Below are positions 7,369 to 14,767 of a DNA stretch of 33,138 nucleotides, in pieces. Source of the DNA: Nitrospirota bacterium. GTDB taxonomy: Bacteria; Nitrospirota; Thermodesulfovibrionia; UBA6902. The notes under the pieces are model-generated. The model saw only the letters and a program-made list of their open reading frames with translations. It was not told where the DNA came from and ran no database searches. Positions within the stretch are counted from its first letter, which is position 1, and the number at the start of each line of letters is the position of its first letter. Where the stretch lies: NCBI GenBank assembly GCA_016213945.1, contig JACQZF010000098.1:1-33138 (forward strand), given 5' to 3'. A program made the position numbers and the translations under genes.

Positions 7369-8931
7369 TCACGATACGTATAAAGCAAGGCGCGCAATTT
7401 TATTTAGAGTGGCCTCCAGTCCTTCTCTTAACAGCTCAATGGCTTTCTGCCTGTCCTGTACAAGTTCACCATTCACTTGTAAATCTGCGCTGCCCGACTC
7501 GACCAGAGCGGCCAACTCGTTTAATAAGTCCTCTCTGTCCCTGGTGCCGTCCATAAGCATCAACAAACGCCTCTCCAGTGGGCTTTCCATCTGCACGCTC
7601 ATGTGGTGCAGGCTTGTGACACGGTTATCATTCTTCAGTTGTAAACGCACTAATGGACTGACAACAGGACGTTCGCTGACATTTAACGTGAATTTTGGAG
7701 GACCAATATGAAGCTCTGACAATCCCGCGGCAAAGGTCCATAAAATAATTTTGCACAACGCAAGCACATCTTCTTCTGATGCGGTTTCATTTCCAGAAGG
7801 CCCGCTGCTCAAACGGTTTCGCACTTTTAAAAGCAGGTCGTTGAAATGCAATGACCCCGGCCATGCATCTGCCAGTTCAGCGATAACGGCCTTTGCGAGC
7901 GGATGGCCTGTCTTCATGGACGCACCCTGAGAATTCCGGAATTCCTCCTCAGCCTCAGACGCAATATCGGGTTTTTGAGATACGGGCTGGGCAGATGAAG
8001 CAATATAATAATTCATCATCTGCTCAGGCTGCGGCGTCCGCTCCAGTTTGACATCCATATGGCATAAGATAGTGCGCCGGAACCTCCTGCATCTAAAAAA
8101 ATCCATATATTGTTCCTTGAGTATGGTCCGGCCCTTTGAAAGGGCCTGTAAAATATTTGTGATATCCGAGGGGAACGCCTCCTGCATGTCATGAAAATTC
8201 GCATCAGACAAATACTGCAGCCCGTGCTTTTCGGCAAGCTCCATGAACTGGTAGAAATAAAGCGGCAGATTGACCTCAGCCAGCTCGTCATGGTAAATGC
8301 TCTCGTCACACCTCTCTGATAATTCTTTCACAGTGTCCCTGAGGAATATGCTGTAATTAGTTTCAGGCAGCGACTCTGAAAGAAACTTAACAAAGCTTAA
8401 GGCCTGGCTGATCTGCTCCTTAGGCTCATCATACTGAGCGGCGTGAAAGCGCATCATCCCGCGCACCATACCCTGAAGGTGGTAACCTGGATGAGTATTG
8501 TAACTCACATAGGCAACCCCATTCGGAGAAAGGTGGTCTTTGCAAATGGCCATGATCTTTTCCTGAACCTCAGGCGGGACCCATGAAAACAGACCATGGG
8601 CGATGATGTAATCGAATTGTCCGAAATCAGAAGAGACCTCCATAATGTCCATTTGCCGAAGCGTGATGTTCTTAAGTCCAAGCTCATCTATTGTGGCCTG
8701 TCCCTGCTCGATCGGACTTTTCGCAAGGTCAATGCCTGCAAACTCACTGTGCGGCAACACCAGCGCCATTGGGACAATATTGCCCCCTCTGCTGCAGCCG
8801 AGCTCAAGCACCCGGCAGTTTTCTACAGGCGCAGGCTTCATGCCGAACAGAGTGGCTAATGTCGCGAGGTGCTCAGGATGCGTCTGCGGGTACGCGTAAC
8901 TGGGGTAAAGGAATTTATCGTAAGGATTCAT
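7369..8931 (-). CDS. PKMT-type SAM-dependent methyltransferase with regulatory domain
   Basis: A 520-residue protein. A class I methyltransferase domain fills about residues 1-200, with the SAM-binding motif VLELGCSRGG (41-50), an acidic GIDL loop and DYIIAHGLFSWVP in the catalytic region. A methyltransferase regulatory domain (PF10119-like, about 215-310) and a C-terminal helical/winged part follow. This order is that of the Rickettsia outer-membrane-protein lysine methyltransferases PKMT1/2 and of many uncharacterised bacterial homologues. A protein substrate is therefore likely but unproven. No Shine-Dalgarno precedes the ATG. A promoter-like pair sits only 9 nt upstream. The gene abuts a truncated DJ-1 gene and looks inserted there. 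Confidence 0.85.
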   Translation of the reverse strand: MNPYDKFLYPSYAYPQTHPEHLATLATLFGMKPAPVENCRVLELGCSRGGNIVPMALVLPHSEFAGIDLAKSPIEQGQATIDELGLKNITLRQMDIMEVSSDFGQFDYIIAHGLFSWVPPEVQEKIMAICKDHLSPNGVAYVSYNTHPGYHLQGMVRGMMRFHAAQYDEPKEQISQALSFVKFLSESLPETNYSIFLRDTVKELSERCDESIYHDELAEVNLPLYFYQFMELAEKHGLQYLSDANFHDMQEAFPSDITNILQALSKGRTILKEQYMDFFRCRRFRRTILCHMDVKLERTPQPEQMMNYYIASSAQPVSQKPDIASEAEEEFRNSQGASMKTGHPLAKAVIAELADAWPGSLHFNDLLLKVRNRLSSGPSGNETASEEDVLALCKIILWTFAAGLSELHIGPPKFTLNVSERPVVSPLVRLQLKNDNRVTSLHHMSVQMESPLERRLLMLMDGTRDREDLLNELAALVESGSADLQVNGELVQDRQKAIELLREGLEATLNKIARLALYVS

Positions 8932-8940
8932 TCTGCATTA

Positions 8941-8970
8941 AAAATACTCAGAACCCAAAGAGGATGTCAA
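8941..8970 (-). promoter_or_regulatory. Candidate promoter of the methyltransferase gene
   Basis: On the minus strand, TTGACA (8965-8970) and TATTTT (8941-8946) are separated by 18 bp and end 9 nt before the ATG at 8931. The -35 box overlaps the last codons of the truncated DJ-1 frame, so it would lie at the fusion point. Confidence 0.35.
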
Positions 8971-9281
8971 GCAATGTGTAAATAATTAACTTCGTCCCAA
9001 TGTCTGCTTTTACAAGTAGAATTAATCACACTCCTGCTTTCCGCATTGAGATTGTCAGAGCCGGGCTGTCCCCCGGGCAGAACGATCATGTCAAAGTCAT
9101 CAGCCTTCACATTATCAATCACCGTGTCAGGAATGACCTTCACCTTTCTTGCGCTTAAGACTTGGCCGTCGTGCAGGCCTGTAACTGCCACGTCGATTTC
9201 CGCCCTTCTTAAAACATCAATTATCGCCATCGCCTCGACTTCTTCAAAACCGTCAGCGAGTATTACTGCGACCTTCGGCAT
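8967..9281 (-). pseudogene. DJ-1/PfpI family protein, truncated after about residue 85
   Basis: The 104-residue frame starts like a DJ-1/PfpI protein (VAVILADGFEEVEAMA, then IVLPGGQPGSDNLNAE) with the conserved Glu at 13-14 of the active site. Full-length members have about 180 residues and a nucleophile cysteine in a GAICAAP-like elbow just after the point reached here. In this window the similarity stops after NLNAESRS. About 20 unrelated residues (including SRHWDEVNYLHIA) and a stop follow. The nucleophile and the second half of the fold are missing, so it is most likely non-functional. It is 16 nt downstream of prmA and would be cotranscribed with it. The lost 3' half coincides with the promoter region of the methyltransferase gene. 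Confidence 0.85.
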
Positions 9282-9297
9282 ATCGGTCCTCCTCTGA

Positions 9298-10143
9298 TTA
9301 TGTTTGTTGGAATATTAATGTCACCCATTTATCGTCAAACATTTTTTCTTCAAGTACGAGACCCGCGCTTTCCGCTGCCTTTAAAACATTCTCCTCGTCT
9401 CCGGCAATCATCCCTGAAAAAACAGCGATGCCCCCGCGATTCAGCATGGATGCAACTTCATGGGCGATCTCAATAAGCGTTTTGGCGATGAGATTAGCAA
9501 TGATGCCATCAAATGTACCCTGGACCGATGAAATGCTTCCTTCCTTTATTTCCACATTCTTCAGGTTGTTCAGTTCAACATTTCTTCGGGCTGCGTCAAC
9601 TGCAAGCGGGTCGTTATCAACTCCAACTATATGCGTAAATCCTAACATGGATGCCCCGATTGCAAGAATGCCCGTTCCGGTCCCGATATCAAGAAGGCTT
9701 TTCCTCCCGCCTTCTTTTGAAATTCTTTCAATATGCGCAAGGCAGGTCCTTGTGGTCTCGTGATGTCCTGTGCCAAACGCCATCCCAGAATCTATAAGGA
9801 TGTTGATACGTCCGGCGTGTTCCTTTTCCCACGGGGGAATGATCGTGATATTTTCTCCTGCAAGTATAGGAGTGATATTCTTTTTCCATTCGGCATTCCA
9901 GTCTTTATCAGGAAGAAGGACATGGCGGAAAGAAAGCGCTGATCCAAGGCCGGAAGCTTCGAGTACCAGCTTAAACCGGGACAGCTCGTCACAGAGCAGT
10001 GCGATATCTTTTTGCCATTCGAAGTAGGCAGTGATCTGCCCGTCATTTTCAATAAAACCAAGACACCCCATATCATTCAATTTATTCATGACTGCTTCCC
10101 TTGATTCATCCGGAGCTATGACAGTAAATTCGTAGTATTGCAT
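9298..10143 (-). CDS. prmA: Ribosomal protein L11 methyltransferase
   Basis: A 281-residue protein. The N-terminal substrate-recognition domain starts YYEFTVIAPDESREAVMNKL. After it come the linker (PDKDWNAEWKKNITPI) and the catalytic domain, with GMAFGTGHHETT (about 122-133), SAM motif DIGTGTGILAIGA (about 151-163), GVDNDPLAV and the NLIAKTLI strand. PrmA trimethylates L11. A TACAAT hexamer lies only 6 nt upstream of the ATG and there is no clear Shine-Dalgarno, which suggests a leaderless mRNA. The DJ-1 remnant follows. Confidence 0.95.
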   Translation of the reverse strand: MQYYEFTVIAPDESREAVMNKLNDMGCLGFIENDGQITAYFEWQKDIALLCDELSRFKLVLEASGLGSALSFRHVLLPDKDWNAEWKKNITPILAGENITIIPPWEKEHAGRINILIDSGMAFGTGHHETTRTCLAHIERISKEGGRKSLLDIGTGTGILAIGASMLGFTHIVGVDNDPLAVDAARRNVELNNLKNVEIKEGSISSVQGTFDGIIANLIAKTLIEIAHEVASMLNRGGIAVFSGMIAGDEENVLKAAESAGLVLEEKMFDDKWVTLIFQQT

Positions 10144-10243
10144 CGAATAATTGTATCAGGTTTTTCTATATTTTTTGTATTGACACAACCCTGCATCGAA
10201 TGATACGTTATTTACTAACTGTATAATCAAACGGGGACTAATA

Positions 10244-10639
10244 ATGAATATCAGATACACTTTCATAGGAATTATAGCTGTCCTTGCGGGGGTATGGCTT
10301 TATGCCGCTTTGTCTGCCCTTGAAGTAGAGGAAGGCTCATTTCCCAAAAAGGTAATAATAAAAGAAGGCATCATACGATCAGAGGAAGATGTTGCAAGGG
10401 TCCTTTCCGATGAAAAAGGCTTTGACCTTGAGGGCGCATACAAGACGGGATTTTCACCTTTGGATGTAATTGATTATTTATCGAAAGAACCTCACAAATA
10501 TCCGGTCACTTTATATGATGGAAAGTTTTACGAAGGCAGACAGACCGTGGTCCACCTCATACCTCTCTCAGTATGCATCCTTCTGATTGCAGGCGGAATA
10601 CTACTGATCATTTTAAAAGGAAGAGCAAAAAAATCTTGA
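10244..10639 (+). CDS. Small two-pass membrane protein of unknown function
   Basis: A 131-residue protein I do not recognise. A hydrophobic segment at about residues 6-25 and another at about 101-123 flank a hydrophilic, acidic loop of about 75 residues. The end is basic (KGRAKKS). With both ends likely cytoplasmic, the loop would be periplasmic. A perfect TATAAT (10222-10227) lies 16 nt upstream of the ATG. It is divergent from prmA and separated from the next gene by a repeat region, so it appears monocistronic. No function is proposed. Confidence 0.7.
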   Translation: MNIRYTFIGIIAVLAGVWLYAALSALEVEEGSFPKKVIIKEGIIRSEEDVARVLSDEKGFDLEGAYKTGFSPLDVIDYLSKEPHKYPVTLYDGKFYEGRQTVVHLIPLSVCILLIAGGILLIILKGRAKKS

Positions 10640-10904
10640 GTTGTTCTATCTGCCTGTCCATAAATTGCTATTTTTTATTTTTGTCATGCCCGAAGTCTTT
10701 AATCGGGCATCCAGAACTTATTTAAAAGACTGGATTCCCGCTCAACAGACTGCGGGAATGACAGGTCAATATTTTAGTTTATGGACAAACACTATATAGT
10801 TTCAATGTATCAGTCATTCCCGGCATGACACCTCTCCTCACTGAGCTTTAAATAATTCTTTTGATCAACCAGGTTCCCAATTTAAAGATGTTATAATTAT
10901 CTCC
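10640..10904. other. Intergenic region with REP-like palindromes, no gene seen
   Basis: The 265-bp stretch holds the REP-like element at 10683-10762 and a degenerate second piece at 10813-10829 (GTCATTCCCGGCATGAC). The rest is AT-rich. No coding frame is convincing. The ABC gene start at 10905 is preceded by TTATAATTATCTCC but by no good Shine-Dalgarno. Confidence 0.55.
10683..10762. repeat. REP-like palindromic element (copy 1)
   Basis: The element starts GTCATGCCCG, ends GCGGGAATGAC and contains inner hairpins (GCCCGA with TCGGGC, and ATTCCCGC with GCGGGAAT). The same layout occurs at 23655-23713 and 28671-28728. It is a small dispersed palindrome, possibly mobilised by a RAYT-like transposase not seen here. 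Confidence 0.75.
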
Positions 10905-11636
10905 ATGAATATAGTTACTTCAAAACGTCTGACAAAATACTACAACTCCCTGTGCGCGCTGAACGGCATAGACTTTGAGATCATTAAAGGCGAATGTTTC
11001 GGTTTCCTCGGGCCTAACGGCGCGGGCAAAACTACCGCTATGAGCATAATCCACTGCTTCATGCCGCCTACATCCGGGGAAGTAAAAGTGTTCGGCATGG
11101 ACGTTATAAAAAATCCATCAGAGATAAAGGCAAGGTTAGGCGTAATGCCCCAGGACAACAACCTCGATCCCGACCTTTCCGTTCTTGAGAACCTTATTGT
11201 CTACGCGAGATATTTTGATATCCCTGAAAAAGATTCTGTCCGGCGCTCAAAAGAACTGCTGAGTTTTGCTGAAATGAGCGAGAAATCCAGCGTAAAAATA
11301 ACAAGCCTCTCAGGAGGCATGAAGCGCAGGCTGCTCCTTGCAAGGGCGCTTATAAACAATCCCGAACTAATGATACTGGACGAACCCACGACCGGGCTTG
11401 ATCCCCACAACAGGCATTCCGTTTGGGACCAGCTTAATCAATTGAAGGCGAAAGGCATAACTTTCATACTTACGACACACTACATGGAAGAGGCTGAAAA
11501 ACTCTGCGATAGAGTGGCGATCATGGATTCAGGACGGATTGTTACGATAGATTCTCCATCAAATCTTACAGCCGTTCACGGCGGAGATCTGGAAGAAATT
11601 TATTTGAAATTAACGGGGAGGAGTCTTGAGGGATAG
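10905..11636 (+). CDS. ABC transporter ATP-binding protein (NodI/DrrA-like)
   Basis: This 243-residue ABC ATPase has Walker A GPNGAGKT (about 36-43), a Q-loop in GVMPQDNN, the signature LSGGMKRRL, Walker B LMILDEPTTGLDP and the H-loop TTHYMEEAE. The closest family type is the exporter ATPase of ABC-2 systems such as NodI. It lacks the extended C-terminal domain of DrrA. Its partner permease starts 105 bp downstream, with a C-rich repeat between them. The substrate is unknown. Drug, polysaccharide or lipid export are all compatible with the family. Confidence 0.93.
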   Translation: MNIVTSKRLTKYYNSLCALNGIDFEIIKGECFGFLGPNGAGKTTAMSIIHCFMPPTSGEVKVFGMDVIKNPSEIKARLGVMPQDNNLDPDLSVLENLIVYARYFDIPEKDSVRRSKELLSFAEMSEKSSVKITSLSGGMKRRLLLARALINNPELMILDEPTTGLDPHNRHSVWDQLNQLKAKGITFILTTHYMEEAEKLCDRVAIMDSGRIVTIDSPSNLTAVHGGDLEEIYLKLTGRSLEG

Positions 11637-11640
11637 TATG

Positions 11641-11716
11641 AAAATCCCCCTACATCCCCCTTTTTCAAAGGGGGACTTATTCCCCTCTTTAGCAAAGAGG
11701 GGCGAGTGGAGATTTT
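11641..11716. repeat. C-rich dispersed repeat (copy 2) between the ABC genes
   Basis: Two consecutive hairpins are present: CCCCC-TTT pairing with AAA-GGGGG, and CCCCTCTTT-AGC-AAAGAGGGG. They are framed by AAAATCCCCC and GGAGATTTT. The element is inserted between two genes that are expected to be cotranscribed. It resembles the elements at 4045-4172 and 13964-13997. Confidence 0.75.
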
Positions 11717-11741
11717 GGAAAAACCATGAGGGTAATAACCA

Positions 11742-12497
11742 TTGAAAATTAAAAGGGCATTCAGGATCTGGCAGAGAAATTTCACGGTTTACAAAAAGCT
11801 CTATCTGTCGAGTATAGCTTTTAATTTTGTCGAACCGGTGCTTTACCTTGTTGCGATGGGGCTTGGGCTTGGAGGCCTCGTAAAGGATGTAAACGGCGTG
11901 CCCTATATAAAATTCATTGCCCCGGGGCTGATCGCTTCCTCAGCAATGTTTGCCACAGCCTCCGAATGCACTTACGGCACTTATATCAGAATGGCGCACC
12001 AGAAAACATTTGACGCTATACTTGCCACGCCGGTAAGTATTGACGACCTAACAGCCGGAGAGATGATTTGGGGCGCGACAAAAAGCGTTTTCTACGGCTC
12101 AATAATAACCCTTGTGATCTTCTTATTCGGACTCGTTGATTCGCCGGTGATCATTCTTGCCATACCCGTGCTTTTTATCAGCGGAATGATCTTCGCGGAA
12201 ATCTCAATAATAACTACCGCTGTTGTGCCGGGCATCGACTTTTTCAGTTATTTCTTTACCGTCCTGTTAACGCCGAGTTTTCTCTTCTCCGGGATTTTTT
12301 TCCCGCTCGATACGCTGCCCCCGGTTGTTACGAAGATAGCTTTTTTTACTCCACTTTATCATCTCGTGAATATCTGCAGGGCGTTTTCAGCAGGCTCATT
12401 ATACTCCGTGAGATGGGACATAGCGTGGCTGATCGTCGTGGTTGGACTGCTTGCGCCCTACCCCTTCAGGCTCATGCGTAGAAGGATGATAAAATAA
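11742..12497 (+). CDS. ABC-2 type transporter permease (NodJ-like)
   Basis: This 251-residue protein has about six membrane segments and the ABC-2 permease pattern. The stretch FIAPGLIASSAMFATASECTYGTYIRM, the coupling-helix stretch TFDAILATPVS and the later SGIFFPLDTLP loop all match NodJ-type permeases. The start is the TTG at 11742, since no ATG fits. The protein begins MKIKRAFRIWQRN, a normal amphipathic N-terminus. It forms a transporter with the preceding ATPase. Its stop at 12497 is 2 nt from the stop of the convergent sigma-54 activator gene. Confidence 0.93.
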   Translation: MKIKRAFRIWQRNFTVYKKLYLSSIAFNFVEPVLYLVAMGLGLGGLVKDVNGVPYIKFIAPGLIASSAMFATASECTYGTYIRMAHQKTFDAILATPVSIDDLTAGEMIWGATKSVFYGSIITLVIFLFGLVDSPVIILAIPVLFISGMIFAEISIITTAVVPGIDFFSYFFTVLLTPSFLFSGIFFPLDTLPPVVTKIAFFTPLYHLVNICRAFSAGSLYSVRWDIAWLIVVVGLLAPYPFRLMRRRMIK

Positions 12498-12499
12498 TT

Positions 12500-13918
12500 T
12501 CATTTCTCAATTGCCTCTTTACGTTTTATACGTTTATTCAGCGCCTGACGGGTGAGGCCCAGAAGTGACGCGGCTATGCCCTGATTGCCATTCGCACGTT
12601 TCAAGGCCTCGGATATCAGAAGGTCTTCCGCCTCTTCCAGAGTAGGTAAGCGTTCGTTGTCCTTGGTGATGGAAAAATTCTCATTAAGGTGCGGGGTAGC
12701 ATTGGTTTTCACATTCAAGCCTTTGTGTTTCATGAACTGCTTAAAACTATTCAGTGAAAGTATCCCGGAATTATGCTGAGCAACGGCGTCAAAAACCATT
12801 GCCTGCAACTCACGCACGTTTCCGGGGAAGGAATAATTCAACAGCATGGTGGTCAGCTCTTGCGGGTATGAAGGTTTTTTCTTTGCAAGTGAACTTGCCG
12901 CAGCCTCGAGAAAATGTTCAAGCAATAGCTGGATATCTTCCGTCCTTTCCCTGAGCGGCGGGATGTATATCGAATGCGCGCAGAGACGATAATACAGGTC
13001 CTTGCGGAATTTTCCCGCTGCAATTTGGGCCTCTACATCCTTGTTTGTGGTGGCGATAATGCGGACATCGCTTCTTTCCGCGGTGTCCGAGCCAAGAGGA
13101 TAATACTTTTGTTCTTCAAGAAGGCGCAGGAGCTTGATCTGGGAAGACTCATTGAGGTCTCCGAACTCATCAAGAAGCAGCACCCCGCCGGACGCCTTTG
13201 CAACCAAACCTTTTCTGTCCTGGTCCGCGCCGGTAAAAGCGCCCTTCTTGTGGCCGAACAATGTGTCGGAAAACATTGTGTCGTCAAGCCCGGCAACATT
13301 CACAGGCACAAACTCTCCATTGAGTCCGCTTACGGTATATACAATGCTTGCAAGCAGCTCCTTGCCCACTCCTGTTTCGCCGCAGATACAAACGGGCCTT
13401 TTAGTTTCTGCAATTGCCTCGATATACCGGAAGATAGCGTGTATCTTTTTACTGTTCGTGAGATAAGATGAAAAGGCCTCCCTGTTTTTCAGAGAATCGC
13501 TGAGCAATTGTTTTTTTAACGATGTTATCTCGTCCTTTAATTCTCTCAGCTCCAGCGCCTTTTGTACGCTTGATACGAACCTGCTCTTCTCGACGGGTTT
13601 TACAAGATAATCAAAAGCGCCTGCCTTCATGCAGTCAACCGCCATCTCCAGTTCATTAGTCGCGGTCATTACGATGACTGGAATATGCGGGTAATCATGG
13701 GTAATTTTTTTGAGCAGCTCCGTTCCCGAAACATACGGCATAACCAGATCCATTACAACTGCCGCAACCTCCTGGCGGTTTAAAAGATCAATGACCTGCC
13801 GGCTGTCATTTGACGTTAAAACATCTCCCATTGCTGATGTCCGCAGGATAAGACTGTAACTCAATAATATCTGTTCTTCATCATCTACCAGAAGAATGGG
13901 GCGCTTGCTGTTGCTCAT
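12500..13918 (-). CDS. Sigma-54-dependent response regulator (NtrC family)
   Basis: A 472-residue protein in three parts. The receiver domain (about 5-120) has the acidic pair D12-D13, the phospho-acceptor D57 (VVMDLVMP) and the K of YLVKP. The AAA+ domain (about 155-385) has Walker A GETGVGKE, the sigma-54 contact loop GAFTGA, Walker B GVLLLDEFGDL and the arginine-finger region. The Fis-type helix-turn-helix is at the C-terminus (GNQGIAASLLGLTRQALNKRI). It activates sigma-54 promoters when phosphorylated. Its likely partner is the PAS histidine kinase at 14768-16990, on the same strand with only the PEP-CTERM gene between. The layout recalls PrsK/PrsR control of PEP-CTERM genes, but the kinase is not PrsK-like. 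Confidence 0.95.
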   Translation of the reverse strand: MSNSKRPILLVDDEEQILLSYSLILRTSAMGDVLTSNDSRQVIDLLNRQEVAAVVMDLVMPYVSGTELLKKITHDYPHIPVIVMTATNELEMAVDCMKAGAFDYLVKPVEKSRFVSSVQKALELRELKDEITSLKKQLLSDSLKNREAFSSYLTNSKKIHAIFRYIEAIAETKRPVCICGETGVGKELLASIVYTVSGLNGEFVPVNVAGLDDTMFSDTLFGHKKGAFTGADQDRKGLVAKASGGVLLLDEFGDLNESSQIKLLRLLEEQKYYPLGSDTAERSDVRIIATTNKDVEAQIAAGKFRKDLYYRLCAHSIYIPPLRERTEDIQLLLEHFLEAAASSLAKKKPSYPQELTTMLLNYSFPGNVRELQAMVFDAVAQHNSGILSLNSFKQFMKHKGLNVKTNATPHLNENFSITKDNERLPTLEEAEDLLISEALKRANGNQGIAASLLGLTRQALNKRIKRKEAIEK

Positions 13919-13963
13919 TAAAGACCTTTCTTTTTAATGCTGTTTCTAATGCAAATATCTCAA

Positions 13964-13997
13964 CCCCTCTTTGAAAAAGAGGGGCAGGGGAGATTTT
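13964..13997. repeat. C-rich dispersed repeat (copy 3)
   Basis: A perfect 9-bp hairpin CCCCTCTTT (13964-13972) with AAAGAGGGG (13976-13984) is followed by CAGGGGAGATTTT. It is closely related to copies 1 and 2 and lies between the PEP-CTERM gene and the response regulator. On the plus strand it is followed by a T-run (from 13993), so it could act as a bidirectional attenuator, which is inference. Confidence 0.75.
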
Positions 13998-14047
13998 TTG
14001 ATAATATTTTTTTATGTACTTTTGCACTTCTGTACTTTTGTACCCGC

Positions 14048-14704
14048 TTACACTCTTCCGCGCTTCAGCAATCTTCTCCCTGCCAGCGTCGCCCCGCCTA
14101 TAACAAAAAGGATAGAGCTTATCGGCTCTGGGGCAACGGCAGAGGTTGAGTATGTGAGTGAACTGGAACCACCATGCTGAGTTTGACTTGTGCTTAAATA
14201 AACACTTATTGTATCTCCAAGAGATGTATTGATATTTAAGGTTCCATTCTCTGACAAATTTATAGTCCTGTCGTAAAGGGTTAGCCCACTTGTAGTATCT
14301 TTGATGGTAATTACAGCCGAATTAGAGATACTGCTTTCAGTATAATTATAGTCAAGAAGGAAAAATGGCTGTGTAACTATAAAACTCCCGCTGAAGATAG
14401 CTGTAGCCCTCAACCACTCATCACTAATAGTAATGCCAGAAAAGAGAGTGCTCGCATCTGGAATAGAGGCCGATGCATTTATCGAGGGATCTATTGGAAT
14501 TGCTGCACTAACTTCTATTGGGAGGGGTGGGCCTGTCCTTGTATACCAGATCGGTTGTTTATCCCCATTCTCGTCGATATACGCAGTTTGCGCAGCTACT
14601 TCATAATATGTTGAACTCCAAGTAACCGATTCTGCCGCTGCAACTAAAGGACAAACGAATAAAGAAACAATAACTCCAAACACTAAAATACTTTTGAGTC
14701 TCAT
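14048..14704 (-). CDS. PEP-CTERM sorting-signal protein
   Basis: A 218-residue secreted protein. A signal peptide (about residues 1-24, basic MRLK, hydrophobic core, cleavage after VAAAES) is followed by a Ser/Thr/Ile-rich beta domain without recognised catalytic motifs. The C-terminus is a PEP-CTERM signal: APEP at 191-194, a hydrophobic helix ISSILFVIGGATLAG and a basic tail RRLLKRGRV. Exosortase/EpsH cleaves such tails so that proteins are exported to the surface, often with exopolysaccharide. No exosortase or EPS genes are in the window. A GAGGGGG ribosome binding site precedes the ATG. It is located between a kinase and a sigma-54 activator, suggesting they control it. Confidence 0.92.
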   Translation of the reverse strand: MRLKSILVFGVIVSLFVCPLVAAAESVTWSSTYYEVAAQTAYIDENGDKQPIWYTRTGPPLPIEVSAAIPIDPSINASASIPDASTLFSGITISDEWLRATAIFSGSFIVTQPFFLLDYNYTESSISNSAVITIKDTTSGLTLYDRTINLSENGTLNINTSLGDTISVYLSTSQTQHGGSSSLTYSTSAVAPEPISSILFVIGGATLAGRRLLKRGRV

Positions 14705-14735
14705 AACACTACCCCCTCTTATATATTTAAGATAT

Positions 14736-14750
14736 AACCGCTACGCGGTT
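14736..14750 (-). other. Short hairpin downstream of the histidine kinase
   Basis: AACCGC and GCGGTT form a 6-bp stem with a 3-nt loop, 18 nt after the kinase stop and 32 nt before the PEP-CTERM start. There is no T-run after it on the minus strand, so it is at best a weak terminator or an mRNA stabiliser. Confidence 0.3.
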
Positions 14751-14767
14751 AGAAAACATAACGATGA

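Noticed and set aside
12974-13471. A 165-codon plus-strand frame opposite the sigma-54 activator
   Set aside because: It is antisense to the conserved AAA+ domain and shows no domain of its own.
13998-14047. GTACTTTTGCACTTCTGTACTTTTG direct repeats as an operator
   Set aside because: This is low-complexity tandem DNA at the end of the PEP-CTERM gene; it is more likely repeat debris than a regulator site.
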